DNA of 64,000 nucleotides from Bacteroidales bacterium (GCA_900770215.1 CAAGJW010000080.1:3879-67878); one strand, 5' to 3'. Shown: positions 36,101-44,297, numbered from the stretch's first letter. Notes: a model not told the origin generated them from the sequence alone. Translations and numbers: made by a program.

Positions 36101-36549
36101 CCGAGAAGCTCAGGCAGTTTATGAAACAGCGCACGCGCTGGTGCTTCGGCATCATGCAGACCTTCTGGAAGCACCGCGGCGAGATGTTTAAGCGCCGCTA
36201 CAAGGGTCTGGGGCTGTGGGCGCTGCCCAACATGCTGCTGTTTCAGTTCATCATTCCCACATTCTCGCCCATTGCCGACTTGCTCATGATACTGGGCCTC
36301 TTCACCGGCAACATAGGCAAGGTGCTGCTCTACTACTGCATCTTCCTCGTGGTCGATGCCAGCATCTCGATCATGGCCTACCTCTACGAGCACGAGCGGC
36401 TGTGGGGCCTGCTGTGGATCATACCGCAACGGCTGTGCTACCGCTGGATCATGTATGTGGTGCTCTTTGCCAGCTACATCAAGGCCATCAAGGGCGAGCT
36501 GCAGCAGTGGGGCGTGCTCAAGCGCACAGGCACGGTCAAAAACATATAG
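33139..36549 (+). CDS. GH18-polysaccharide deacetylase-GT2 three-domain synthase-like protein
   Basis: This 1136-residue membrane protein contains three enzymatic domains. After an N-terminal membrane helix (about 18-42) comes a GH18-type domain (about 120-440; GINLDLEELAE with acid Glu235, FLMAYDEHN). It is followed by a NodB (CE4) deacetylase (about 505-700; TFDDGPD with Asp511/512, metal His562 and His566 in NHTFDHP). Next are a membrane helix (about 730-755) and a processive GT2 domain (about 775-1040; DAD at 866-868, QRTRW at 997-1001), and C-terminal helices. This combines in one chain the functions of PgaB (deacetylase/hydrolase) and PgaC (synthase). It probably makes and edits a beta-linked hexosamine polymer; the product is inferred. 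Confidence 0.9.
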   Translation: MDKQVFQTDSKSRWNKFKITVGTVVVLIAVLAATFITMLFLESAPGFPFHDSFKSALLAEKPLMKKNKLSEQYKGYRKFFDTEKAHSAYVQWKQQHIKKYNRYAGQKGSAVYKNIDSWQAMPAGLRAGFYVNWDPQSYASLKQGISKMNLVLPEWIFLNPSTLKADVKIDGKGLSLMRKAGVPIMPMLTNAWNGEFNARGIGRVLHSRKLTQALIGQLVRLCKKHNFVGINLDLEELAETDNSHLTAFVSQLGDALHSNGLYLTQDIMAGNEDYDVRELAKYNDYLFLMAYDEHNTLSSPGDISSQDFIEKSVDDIARKIPNEKIVLCMATYGYDWTARGDNNQSVSYHDAISRAADSGASIDFDQDSYGLSYAYYDDRQVEHQVYFNDAATNFNTMRFGCDYGLAGFAVWRLGTEDDRLWTFYSRNLVKDQAARLPVGTLEHLHGSRQANYIGDGEILNLIGTPRDGRCHIDMDNTSILIAAEDYLTLPTSYELQKFGSCGPKDLLLTFDDGPDARWTPQVLDILNKRHLHAAFFMVGINVEKNLPIVRKVYDSGNVIGNHTFDHPNIAQCTRRHTAMELRLTRLLIESITGHSTLLFRAPYNADSDPSGRDELLPLVEARRENYLDVGESIDPEDWEPGVTADQIYRRVIKGVENGNGHIILLHDAGGTTRKETLKALPRIIDTLQARGYRFITIPQYLHRSKQVLMPEIDKGKEYYAMQANLTLASGVYYMGDFINALFIIFLVLGIGRLVFMLALVVKEHKRNLALPSSLPAQPPLVSIIVPAYNEQVNVVNTLRNLLKQDYPNYDIILVDDGSTDDTFKEVTRAFAGHERMQLLTKPNGGKASALNYGIAHTQAQYVVCIDADTQLYHNAVSLLMRHFFADKQGRVGAVAGNVKVGNRVNVLTQWQAIEYTTSQNFDRQAYAAINAITVVPGAIGAFRRQAIIDAGGLTTDTLAEDCDLTMRILKAGYVIGNENHAIAMTEAPEKLRQFMKQRTRWCFGIMQTFWKHRGEMFKRRYKGLGLWALPNMLLFQFIIPTFSPIADLLMILGLFTGNIGKVLLYYCIFLVVDASISIMAYLYEHERLWGLLWIIPQRLCYRWIMYVVLFASYIKAIKGELQQWGVLKRTGTVKNI

Positions 36550-36574
36550 CGCGCCGCGGGGCCACACAACGATG

Positions 36575-36610
36575 CCGGGGGGCTGGACCATAACTGGTTC
36601 AGCCCCCCGG
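36575..36610. terminator. Strong terminator between convergent genes
   Basis: A 15-bp stem (36575-36589 with 36596-36610; one G-T pair) of very GC-rich sequence with a 6-nt loop (ATAACT) lies 26 nt after the three-domain gene and 39 nt before the end of the facing LRR gene. It probably works for the rightward transcript and possibly for both. Confidence 0.8.
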
Positions 36611-36648
36611 TGTTGATATATTTCACTTTAATGCTTGTTGCAGCGATG

Positions 36649-37455
36649 CTACTGCAGGTTGGGGCAGTTGTAGAAGCAGTAATTTCCCACCTGCACTTTC
36701 GGCGACATCGTGACCTCCTTCAAGTTGGCACACTCCGAGAAGCACCAGCTGCCCAGCGAGGTCACCGAGTTGGGCAGAACCACACTCTCCAGTCTCGTGC
36801 AGCCGTTGAAGCAGGCTTCGCCCAGCATGGTTACAGCCTGGCCTATGGTGACGTTTTTGAGCGCCACACAGTTCTGGAAACAATCGTCGCCCAGCGCAGT
36901 CACCGAGTTGGGAATGACTACGCCATCAAGGCTCGTGCAGTCGGCAAAGCAGCCCATGGGCAGTTTTGTCAGCGAGGTAGAGAGTGTGACACTCTCAAGG
37001 CTTGAGCATCTCTCAAAGCACCACTCGCCCACCTTGGTCACCGTGTTGGGCAGGGTCACGCTCTCAAGGCCCTTGCATGAGCTGAAGCACTTGTCGCCCA
37101 GCTTGACAAGCGAGCTGGGCAGGTCGATACTCTCAAGGCTCTTGCATCCCCTGAAGCAATTGTCGCCCAGTTTGGTCACCGTGTTGGGCAGGGTCACGCT
37201 CTCCAAGTTGGCACACCCCATGAAGCAGTCAGGACCGAGGGCCGTCACGGTGTAGTCGGCGCCGTCGACCTTGATGGTTGCAGGCACCTCGACCTCGGCC
37301 ACCTGGTAGTGGTTGGCCACCAGAGTTGCCTTTTTGGTTGCACTATTCACACTGTAGCGCAGTCCGTCAACGTCGTGAAAGGTGATGGCTGCCGATGCCG
37401 ACATTGCCACAAGCAACGAGGCCAGCATCAAAATTTTGCGTAATTGTTTAGTCAT
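36649..37455 (-). CDS. BspA-like leucine-rich repeat (LRR_5) exported protein
   Basis: This protein has about 268 residues with a signal peptide (MTKQLRKILMLASLLV, ending near SASA). The mature part is nine repeats of about 23 residues of the form CFxxCxxLExVxLPxSVTxLGxx, the LRR_5/BspA type found in surface proteins of oral and gut Bacteroidales and Treponema. Such repeats bind host or bacterial surface ligands. No C-terminal sorting domain or dockerin is present and the protein ends in a repeat, so it may be truncated or secreted. The ATG at 37453-37455 is set by the signal peptide. Confidence 0.88.
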   Translation of the reverse strand: MTKQLRKILMLASLLVAMSASAAITFHDVDGLRYSVNSATKKATLVANHYQVAEVEVPATIKVDGADYTVTALGPDCFMGCANLESVTLPNTVTKLGDNCFRGCKSLESIDLPSSLVKLGDKCFSSCKGLESVTLPNTVTKVGEWCFERCSSLESVTLSTSLTKLPMGCFADCTSLDGVVIPNSVTALGDDCFQNCVALKNVTIGQAVTMLGEACFNGCTRLESVVLPNSVTSLGSWCFSECANLKEVTMSPKVQVGNYCFYNCPNLQ

Positions 37456-37577
37456 GATAATATTGTATATTGTATAGAGCAGTAGCAGTTGGGTTAAATT
37501 TCTCATTATCAGCAATCAGCCCGCGCACACCAGGGCAGCATGCGCCGGCAGTCTCAAGCCTTGCGGCCAGGTCGCGC

Positions 37578-38222
37578 TCACGCGCCCTTCTTTATCTTGT
37601 CGACAATCTCCTGGGCCTGCCCCGAGTATACATCGGAGCCCGCACTGGCCACCTCCTTAAACATCGAGCGGGCCTTGTCGAGCTTGCCTGCCTTCAAGTA
37701 GGCCAGTCCCAAGTACCACTTGATCTCGGTGGCATAGCTTGAATAGGTCTTGTTGGAGCCTATGCCCTTGTAGGCAGCATTGAGCTGGTCGATGACGGCC
37801 GTCATGTCGTCGGTGTCCATGCCGTTGAACAGGCTGATGAGCGACTCGGCCTCGCTGGCATTGCCGCGCACCTTGTCGTGAGGCACGGCAGTGGTGCCGT
37901 CGGGGTCTTGATCATCGGTGGCGGCAGCCGTGGCCGGTGCCGACGTGTCGTGGTCGTCGGCGGCATAGCTGTCGTCGACATTGTCGTTGAAGTCGTCGCC
38001 GTGCTTGGCCAGCGACGAGGCGTCGTAGTAGTTGTAGTAGTCGGTGAAAATCTGGTTGCCCAATGCCTCGGCCAGCGAGTCGCTCTTGCTTGAGTCATCG
38101 CCACGCGACTCGCCGCTGTGGCTGCACGAGAGCAGGCCGAGGGTAGCCACAAGGGCCGCAACGAGCATAGTGGCCACGCGGCCACAGGGCTGTGTTATGA
38201 TGAGAGAACGGTTCTTTTCCAT
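37578..38222 (-). CDS. Lipoprotein with C-terminal TPR-like helices
   Basis: This 214-residue lipoprotein has a lipobox LLSC. Residues about 30-110 are very Asp-rich and low in complexity (DDFNDNVDDSYAADDHD), and the C-terminal 80 residues contain a TPR-like helix pair (WYLGLAYLKAGKLDKARSMFKEV). Function is unknown. A good promoter lies upstream on the minus strand: TACCTTTG (complement of 38243-38250) and TTTG (complement of 38269-38272) with an 18-nt spacer. Confidence 0.72.
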   Translation of the reverse strand: MEKNRSLIITQPCGRVATMLVAALVATLGLLSCSHSGESRGDDSSKSDSLAEALGNQIFTDYYNYYDASSLAKHGDDFNDNVDDSYAADDHDTSAPATAAATDDQDPDGTTAVPHDKVRGNASEAESLISLFNGMDTDDMTAVIDQLNAAYKGIGSNKTYSSYATEIKWYLGLAYLKAGKLDKARSMFKEVASAGSDVYSGQAQEIVDKIKKGA

Positions 38223-38242
38223 AGCTTTTAAAATTAATTGCA

Positions 38243-38272
38243 CAAAGGTAATCATAAATCCTGTAGTTCAAA
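38243..38272 (-). promoter_or_regulatory. Promoter of the TPR-like lipoprotein gene
   Basis: On the minus strand, TTTG (complement of 38269-38272), an 18-nt spacer and TACCTTTG (complement of 38243-38250) match the Bacteroidetes consensus, 20 nt before the ATG. Confidence 0.6.
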
Positions 38273-38415
38273 TCATCGCAATAAAAAATATTTTTTTGCA
38301 ACTTTAGGCTACCTTTGTGTGTCAAATGAGAGACGCAGCCCTCGCAACGGCTTGCGAGCTGGCACGTTTTTTGTGCGTAACGATCATATACTCAACAATG
38401 CAACAAGAAAGCACC

Positions 38416-38643
38416 ATGTACAACGGAAACCGATTGTATCGTTCAAGCACCGACAAGGTGCTGGCCGGCGTGTGCGGCGGCCTGGGCGACTATTTCAACA
38501 TCGACCCCACCATCATCAGAATCATCTATGTGCTGCTCACGGTATTCAGTGCTGCCTTTCCCGGGGTAGTGGCCTATATCATCCTGGCCCTGGTCATCCC
38601 GCAGGAGCCGCCCACCTTCAGAGGTCAGCAAGGAAGCTACTGA
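38416..38643 (+). CDS. PspC-domain small membrane protein
   Basis: This 75-residue protein is a stand-alone PspC domain: NRLYRSSTDKVLAGVCGGLG, DYFNIDPTIIRIIYVLL, then a hydrophobic helix and VAYIILALVIPQEP. PspC proteins sense or buffer envelope stress in some bacteria; in Bacteroidetes their job is unproven. I favour the ATG at 38416 next to the domain; an ATG at 38398 is in frame. A TACCTTTG box lies at 38310-38317. Its last 26 nt overlap the end of the facing nicotinamidase gene. Confidence 0.85.
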   Translation: MYNGNRLYRSSTDKVLAGVCGGLGDYFNIDPTIIRIIYVLLTVFSAAFPGVVAYIILALVIPQEPPTFRGQQGSY

Positions 38644-39184
38644 GGGCCTTGCCGCCATCGAGCGAGGGCGCATACTGCTCCAGCACCTTGAGACGGCTGC
38701 CACACAGGGGCTGCAAGTCGCGCAACGTGTTGAGCACGCACACGTCGCCGGCCAAGCCGCACACGTGCACCTGGGTGTACTTGCTCTTGTCGGCAAGCAG
38801 CCAGGTGAGGAAGCCGCCCGAGTCGGCATTCTGCATGATGCTGTACTCCTCGCGGTTCTTGTCGTCGCCCTTGGTGAGAAACTCGGTAGCGCCGCGCGTG
38901 CTATAGAGCGCCTCGAGCAGTGGCCACCACGTGGCTGCACCCGCGCTGTGCTGCACGCAGTGCACTGGCCACTGGCCGCCGTTGGGCTGGAACGAGCAGT
39001 GGTCGAGCGGGTGCCAGTCGCCTGTCACCACCTTGGCATGATAGTCGCCGTCGTGATCGGTGATGTAGCGGGCCAGGTCGTTCATGGCCTGCTCGGCCCC
39101 GGGCACCGGCAGCGAGCCGGTGATGAAGTCGACCTGAGGGTCGACAATGAGAAGCAGTTTTTTACCTTCCATCACATTCATCAT
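38618..39184 (-). CDS. pncA: Nicotinamidase / isochorismatase-family hydrolase
   Basis: This 188-residue enzyme has the PncA layout: catalytic Asp15 in LIVDPQVDFI, metal site GDWHPLDHCSF, LTKGDD (Lys) and the nucleophile Cys in VCGLAGDVCVLNT. It should hydrolyse nicotinamide to nicotinate for NAD salvage. Nicotinamidases usually end with a cis-peptide-containing GLAxDxCV, as here. Translation may start at the ATG four codons later. It overlaps the pspC gene at the 3' ends by 26 nt. Confidence 0.85.
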   Translation of the reverse strand: MMNVMEGKKLLLIVDPQVDFITGSLPVPGAEQAMNDLARYITDHDGDYHAKVVTGDWHPLDHCSFQPNGGQWPVHCVQHSAGAATWWPLLEALYSTRGATEFLTKGDDKNREEYSIMQNADSGGFLTWLLADKSKYTQVHVCGLAGDVCVLNTLRDLQPLCGSRLKVLEQYAPSLDGGKALSSFLADL

Positions 39185-39237
39185 TTATTGTTTTTGTTAC
39201 CCACAAAGGTACAAAAAATCATATCATATATATAACC

Positions 39238-40740
39238 TTACAACCCATTGCGCCTCAACGCCCTCACCAGCAAGTGCATGTCGCTGCGCAGTTGCTGGCC
39301 AGCGGAGCCCTGGTCGAGCATTGTGGCCCTCACGACATCGGGCAAGAAGTCACGATCGATGAGCCAGTTGAGCATCGCGGTGGGCACCTGCTGGTTGGTA
39401 AGCAGCTGCTCGACAGCGTCATGAGCCTGCTCTGCATTGTAATAGGGGTTGGCCGTGTCGGCAATGGATGAGGCAATCTTGGGCACAAAGCACAATCGTG
39501 CTACATCGCCAGTCACATCTATCCATGCGCAACACGGCGCTTGAGCGCCGGCATCGCTGCCCTGAAGCACATCATGCACCTTCAAGAGGCCCATCTTTCT
39601 GAGCTCGCCGGCGGCCTGCTGGGCACTGCCAAAGTAGAGTATCCGCCTCCCGCCAGTGGTCGTGAGCATGCGATTGGCCGCCAGCTCCCGCCCCACAGGG
39701 CATGAAGAATCCTTATTTTTTTTGTGACTGCTTTTTTCAGTCAATATCTGCTCATCGGTCATGTCGCAGGGGATAAACAGTTTTCCTGTATTCCACCGGC
39801 CAGCGTAGTGCACCAACTGGGCTATGCAGGCGTTGCACTCGCGCACATCGTTGTGCTCGGAGAGTATCACGTCGGCCTTAATGTCGAACTCGCGGCCACG
39901 CAAGTTATCAAGGTGCACCCACTCATCGTCGACAAACTGTAGACGATAATTATCGACTTTTACCACCTCAATATTGTTGAACAGGTCTCTTTCCTTTGTC
40001 ATGCCCAACGTGCCAGCCAGCGCCGAAAGCCACTGAGCCCCAGTCAAGGCAAGAGGGCCGCTCTTGAAGATGTAGAGGTATTTTTCGGTCGCCCAGTCGA
40101 CCACCGAGTCGAAGGGCAAACTGTTACTTTTCTCAAAATAGGCGTTAGTATTGGCGTATACAGAATCGGCTAACCAATGATCGCCAGTGAGATAGTTGGA
40201 ATCAAGCACCCACACCAAACATGTACTATACTCCTTGAAGTCTTCGGCAGCTCGCTCAACTGCACCCGCCACCGCCTGCTTGCAAGCATCGTTGACTGGA
40301 GCAAGCTCAAACTCGCTGTCGAGCAGTTCATACACAACTTGGGCAAGACCGAGCAACTCGCGATCGTGAACGGGAAGCCAGTCGTCGATATAACACCCGC
40401 TCACCGTATTCCACACGAGAAAGCGCACAGCATCGAGGCTGGGTTCGTCGGGGTAATACTCCTCATCGGTGTGAAAAAAGGGCACTGGCATCCCGTAACG
40501 CTGCTGGCACAGGGCCGAAAACGACCGCCAAATGCCCATGTCGGCAACGATGTCCTCAAAGTAGCAGGTGAGCTTGCAAGCCACCGTCTTCAGGTCATCG
40601 GTCACAAGCAAGTCGCTGCGCAGAGGCAAGATAGACTCGTAAAGCCGGTTGGCCAGCTTCACATAGTAAGTTTCTACCTGTGAGTGTTTCTGCCTGGGCC
40701 AGGCATCCATGTAGTCTTGGATCGAAATGTGGATTTCCAT
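39238..40740 (-). CDS. DUF3843-family protein
   Basis: This 500-residue soluble protein of the Bacteroidales-specific DUF3843 group starts MEIHISIQDYMDAWPRQKHS. There is no signal peptide, membrane segment or catalytic motif that I can identify; Cys-containing CNACIAQLVHYAG and CDMTDEQILTEKSS stand out. The ATG at 40738-40740 is favoured over a further upstream ATG. Function unknown. It is encoded next to two ATPase genes in an accessory-looking stretch, but is divergent from them. Confidence 0.75.
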   Translation of the reverse strand: MEIHISIQDYMDAWPRQKHSQVETYYVKLANRLYESILPLRSDLLVTDDLKTVACKLTCYFEDIVADMGIWRSFSALCQQRYGMPVPFFHTDEEYYPDEPSLDAVRFLVWNTVSGCYIDDWLPVHDRELLGLAQVVYELLDSEFELAPVNDACKQAVAGAVERAAEDFKEYSTCLVWVLDSNYLTGDHWLADSVYANTNAYFEKSNSLPFDSVVDWATEKYLYIFKSGPLALTGAQWLSALAGTLGMTKERDLFNNIEVVKVDNYRLQFVDDEWVHLDNLRGREFDIKADVILSEHNDVRECNACIAQLVHYAGRWNTGKLFIPCDMTDEQILTEKSSHKKNKDSSCPVGRELAANRMLTTTGGRRILYFGSAQQAAGELRKMGLLKVHDVLQGSDAGAQAPCCAWIDVTGDVARLCFVPKIASSIADTANPYYNAEQAHDAVEQLLTNQQVPTAMLNWLIDRDFLPDVVRATMLDQGSAGQQLRSDMHLLVRALRRNGL

Positions 40741-40926
40741 TATTGCAAAAATGTTGTCAGGGTCACTTGACACCTCAGGCATCAGCTGCCATGTCGACAA
40801 AGGTATTGAAAAAAAACGATATCTCCACTATCTCTCATTGGCGATGTGGCAAAACATGTGGCCTGCTTTTGCCGTGAATGTCAAATATTTTGTTTAAGTT
40901 TGCAGTAGCGAAAAAATGACTGCGTT

Positions 40927-42534
40927 ATGGAGCAAATGATGAGAAAATACCCCGTAGGCATACAGACCTTCGAAAGGATTATCAACGACGGGTTTATCTA
41001 TGTCGACAAAACCGACCTTGTGTGGGAGTTGGCGCATTATGCCACATTCATTTTCATGAGCCGCCCGCGTCGCTTCGGCAAGTCGCTGCTCACCACCACG
41101 CTGGAATCCTACTTCAAAGGCGACAAGGCGCTTTTTGAGGGACTGAAGATCATGCAGCTCGAGAAGCAATGGACCCGCTACCCTGTACTCCATCTCGACC
41201 TCAGTGTGGCCAAGGGGCAGGACGATGCCGAAGGGCTGCGCCAGACGTTGATGTGGATGATGAATCCCCTCGTTGACGTTTATGGCCGGCGTGACGATGA
41301 GACCACACCGGGCAAACTGCTCACAGGCCTCATCCACCGTGCCAAGGAGAAGACGGGGCGGCAGGTGGTGGTCATCATCGACGAGTACGACGCTCCGCTG
41401 CTCGACGCGCTCCACGACCAGGCCACGCTCGATGCCATGCGCAAGGTCATGCAGGAGTTCTATGTGCCGCTCAAGGCCAACGAGGCCTACCTCAAGTTCT
41501 GCTTCATCACCGGCATCACCAAGTTCTCGCAGCTCAGCATCTTCTCCACTATCAACAACCTGAAAAATGTGTCGCTGCTTCCCCGCTTTGCCACGATATG
41601 TGGATTTACCGAGCGAGAGGTGCTCAACGTTTTCGAGGAGGACATCAAAGAGATGGCCAAAGATTTTCAACTCACCCCCGAGGAGATGTATGCCAAGATC
41701 AAGTTCAAATACGACGGCTACCACTTCGCTGGCGGTGCCCCGGCTGTCTTCAACCCGTTCAGTCTGCTCAATGCCTTGGGCGACCGGCTGTTGAAAAACT
41801 ACTGGTTTGCCTCGGGCACGCCCACCTTCCTCATCAAGCAGATGCAGCACTTCAACACCGACATCACCGCGCTCGACTCGCTCGACGTGCCCGAGTCGGC
41901 CTTCGACCAGCCCACCGAGAACATGAAAGATGCCCTGCCGCTGCTCTACCAGAGCGGTTACCTCACCATCAAGGACTACGACAAGGAAGGAGAAACCTAT
42001 CTGCTTTCAATTCCCAACCAGGAGGTGCGTGTGGGCTATGTCAACGGACTGTTGCCCACCTACACCGGCTTGAACAGCGGCGATGTACAGGTGGGCTTTG
42101 CCTTAAAATTCTGGAGAGCGCTCAAGCAGGGCGACATCGACCTGGCCATGCATTGCATGCAGTCCTACCTGGCCGGCATCCCCTATGTGGAAGGCTTCAA
42201 GCAGAAGCTCGCCGAGGCTACCGCCAGGGAAGGCTTCTATGAGTACACCTTCTACCTCATCTTCTCCATGCTCAACGTGTATGCCCGCACGCAGGTGAAG
42301 GTGGCGGGCGGCCGCGTCGACATGGTCATCTTCATGCCCGATGCCATCTATGTGATGGAGCTGAAGGTGGGCGACACCGCGCGCCATGCCCTCGACCAGA
42401 TCGACGCCCGCGGCTATGCCAAGCCCTACCTCACCGACGGGCGACGGGTGGTGAAGGTGGGCGTGAGCTTCGACGCCGACAAGCTCACCGTCGACGACTG
42501 GCTCGCCTGCACCGCCCAGCCACCCCGGGACTAA
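40927..42534 (+). CDS. AAA-ATPase-like protein with PD-(D/E)XK nuclease domain
   Basis: This 535-residue protein belongs to the AAA-ATPase_like/PDDEXK_9 group (DUF1703). The N-terminus has YVDKTDLVWEL and the altered Walker A RPRRFGKS (46-53); Walker B is VVIIDEYDAPL. The C-terminal nuclease-like domain carries GGRVDMVIF with Asp465, then ELK with Glu478 and Lys480, the PD-(D/E)XK triad. These genes are highly variable in number in Bacteroidales and their role is unproven; a link to DNA processing or defence is plausible. A TAAGTTTG box lies at 40895-40902. Confidence 0.88.
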   Translation: MEQMMRKYPVGIQTFERIINDGFIYVDKTDLVWELAHYATFIFMSRPRRFGKSLLTTTLESYFKGDKALFEGLKIMQLEKQWTRYPVLHLDLSVAKGQDDAEGLRQTLMWMMNPLVDVYGRRDDETTPGKLLTGLIHRAKEKTGRQVVVIIDEYDAPLLDALHDQATLDAMRKVMQEFYVPLKANEAYLKFCFITGITKFSQLSIFSTINNLKNVSLLPRFATICGFTEREVLNVFEEDIKEMAKDFQLTPEEMYAKIKFKYDGYHFAGGAPAVFNPFSLLNALGDRLLKNYWFASGTPTFLIKQMQHFNTDITALDSLDVPESAFDQPTENMKDALPLLYQSGYLTIKDYDKEGETYLLSIPNQEVRVGYVNGLLPTYTGLNSGDVQVGFALKFWRALKQGDIDLAMHCMQSYLAGIPYVEGFKQKLAEATAREGFYEYTFYLIFSMLNVYARTQVKVAGGRVDMVIFMPDAIYVMELKVGDTARHALDQIDARGYAKPYLTDGRRVVKVGVSFDADKLTVDDWLACTAQPPRD

Positions 42535-42640
42535 ACCCGCATGACCAACGCACAATGATCCTTATTGCTACACAGTATACAAGAATCGAAAGACAGCACA
42601 GAACAAATTACAAAAAAGGTGATTTAGCAAGCTTTTTTCA

Positions 42641-42672
42641 CTTGACTGGTGAGTGAAGAATTGCTATATTTA
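42641..42672 (+). promoter_or_regulatory. Candidate promoter of the ATPase-TOPRIM gene
   Basis: CTTG (42641-42644), a 20-nt spacer and TATATTTA (42665-42672) approximate the Bacteroidetes consensus, 30 nt before the start codon. Its presence suggests the gene is transcribed separately from the upstream PD-(D/E)XK gene. Confidence 0.4.
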
Positions 42673-42701
42673 CAGCGCCATACATAACGAGAGATGATAC
42701 T

Positions 42702-44297
42702 ATGGATATTCAGCTACCCCACAAGAGCAACGGCCAGGAGGCCGACGTGCTGCGCAACGCGCGGCAAATCACCGTCATAGGCACCAACGGCAGCGGCAAG
42801 ACCCGCTTCTGCAACTGGGTGCTGCAACAATACCCCGACAAGGCCTACCGCATCTCGGCCCTGCGTGCGCTTTTCGCCACAAGCGTCAGGCCCAAGCTCA
42901 AGGGGTCGATCGACGACATATACGACAAAATCAACGAGATGTCGACCCTCGACAAGGGCGTGGCGGCCACCGAGTTTGATCGGTTGGTCTACATCATGAT
43001 GGTCGACGAGTTTCGCGACCTGATGAATTACAAGGCCCACCTGCTCATGCAGGAAGAGGCGAGCTTCCCCAAGACCAAGCTCGACACCGTGGTGAAGATG
43101 TGGCAGCAGGTGTTTCCCAAAAACAAGGTGCTGCGCGAAAACGGCAAGCTGCTCTTCTCGACCGAGGGGCAGGAAGACCGCTACACGTCGCTGAGGCTGA
43201 GCGACGGCGAGAAGACGGTGCTCTACTACATAGGGGCGGTGCTCTATGCCATGCCCGGGGCTGTGATACTGGTCGACGACCCCGAGGTGTTTATCCACCA
43301 GTCGATGATGTCGACCTTGTGGAATGCCATCGAGGAGATGCGGCCCGACTGCACCTTTGTCTACAACACCCACGACATCGACTTTGCCACCAGCCGCATC
43401 GACAACCAGTGTGTGTGGGTCAAGAGCTTTGACCCGGCAGCCAGCACGTGGGACTATGTGGTGATGCCCTCGAGCGAGAAGCTCGACGACGGGCTCTACT
43501 ACGACCTGCTGGGCAGCCGCAAGCCGGTGCTCTTTGTCGAGGGCGACGACACCCACAGCATCGACGGGCGCCTGTACCCACTCATCTTCCCCGAGTACAC
43601 CGTCAAGCCGCTGGGCAGCTGCAACAAGGTGATAGAGAGCGTGCGCTCGTTCAACGACCTCAAGTCGTTTCACCATCTCGACAGCCGTGGCATCGTCGAC
43701 CGCGACCGCCGCGACGACAAGGAGGTGGAATACTTGCGCCAGAAGAAGATACTTGTGCCCAACGTGGCCGAGATTGAGAACATACTCATGCTCGAGGGCG
43801 TGATACGCGCTGTGGCCCGCTACCGCCGCAAGAACGACAACGATGTGTTCTTCAGCGTGAAGAAGGCCGTGGTCAAGATGTTCGGCGAGCAGCTCAAGTC
43901 GCAGGCCCTGATGCACGTGCGCCACCGCGTGAAGCACTATGTGGAAATAAGAGTCGACGCCCGCTTCCGCAACATCAGCGCTCTCGAGGATCACCTGGTC
44001 GACCTGGTGAACGAGATCAACCCGCGGGGCATGTATGAGAACATATGCCGCCAGTTCCACAAGTATCTCGACGACCACGACTATGCAATGATACTGCGCG
44101 TGTTCAACCAGAAGATGATGCTGGGCGAGAGCAATGTGGCTGGTCTGTGCGGTCTCAAGAGCAAGGACGACTACATCAAGACCGTGCTCACCATCCTCAA
44201 GCAGAACGGCCGCGAGGCCGAGGCCATACGCACGGCCATCAAGCAATGCTTCGGGCTCGGTCCCAACGGGGAAGACCTCGATGCCGCACAACAATAG
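42702..44297 (+). CDS. ABC-type ATPase fused to a TOPRIM-like DUF4435 domain (candidate defence protein)
   Basis: This 531-residue protein has an ABC/SMC-like ATPase domain with Walker A GTNGSGKT (27-34), signature LSDGE (166-170), Walker B VILVDDPE (188-195) and H-loop His224 (NTHD). It is followed by a DUF4435 domain with TOPRIM hallmarks: Glu280 in VLFVEGDD and Asp333-x-Asp335 in GIVDRDR. This layout matches OLD-type nucleases and the AriA-AriB pair of the PARIS anti-phage system, in which DUF4435 is the TOPRIM effector; fused forms are known. The gene has its own promoter-like sequence and no obvious partner. Defence is inferred from architecture, not from context alone. Confidence 0.78.
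   Translation: MDIQLPHKSNGQEADVLRNARQITVIGTNGSGKTRFCNWVLQQYPDKAYRISALRALFATSVRPKLKGSIDDIYDKINEMSTLDKGVAATEFDRLVYIMMVDEFRDLMNYKAHLLMQEEASFPKTKLDTVVKMWQQVFPKNKVLRENGKLLFSTEGQEDRYTSLRLSDGEKTVLYYIGAVLYAMPGAVILVDDPEVFIHQSMMSTLWNAIEEMRPDCTFVYNTHDIDFATSRIDNQCVWVKSFDPAASTWDYVVMPSSEKLDDGLYYDLLGSRKPVLFVEGDDTHSIDGRLYPLIFPEYTVKPLGSCNKVIESVRSFNDLKSFHHLDSRGIVDRDRRDDKEVEYLRQKKILVPNVAEIENILMLEGVIRAVARYRRKNDNDVFFSVKKAVVKMFGEQLKSQALMHVRHRVKHYVEIRVDARFRNISALEDHLVDLVNEINPRGMYENICRQFHKYLDDHDYAMILRVFNQKMMLGESNVAGLCGLKSKDDYIKTVLTILKQNGREAEAIRTAIKQCFGLGPNGEDLDAAQQ

Noticed and set aside
42714..44294. 526-residue minus-strand frame opposite the ATPase-TOPRIM gene
   Set aside because: The plus-strand product has all ABC and TOPRIM motifs; the antisense product has no recognisable domain or start context.
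40927..44297. Two-gene PARIS (AriA plus AriB)
   Set aside because: The first ATPase is of the PD-(D/E)XK group, not an AriA-type ABC ATPase, and the second protein already contains both ATPase and TOPRIM halves.
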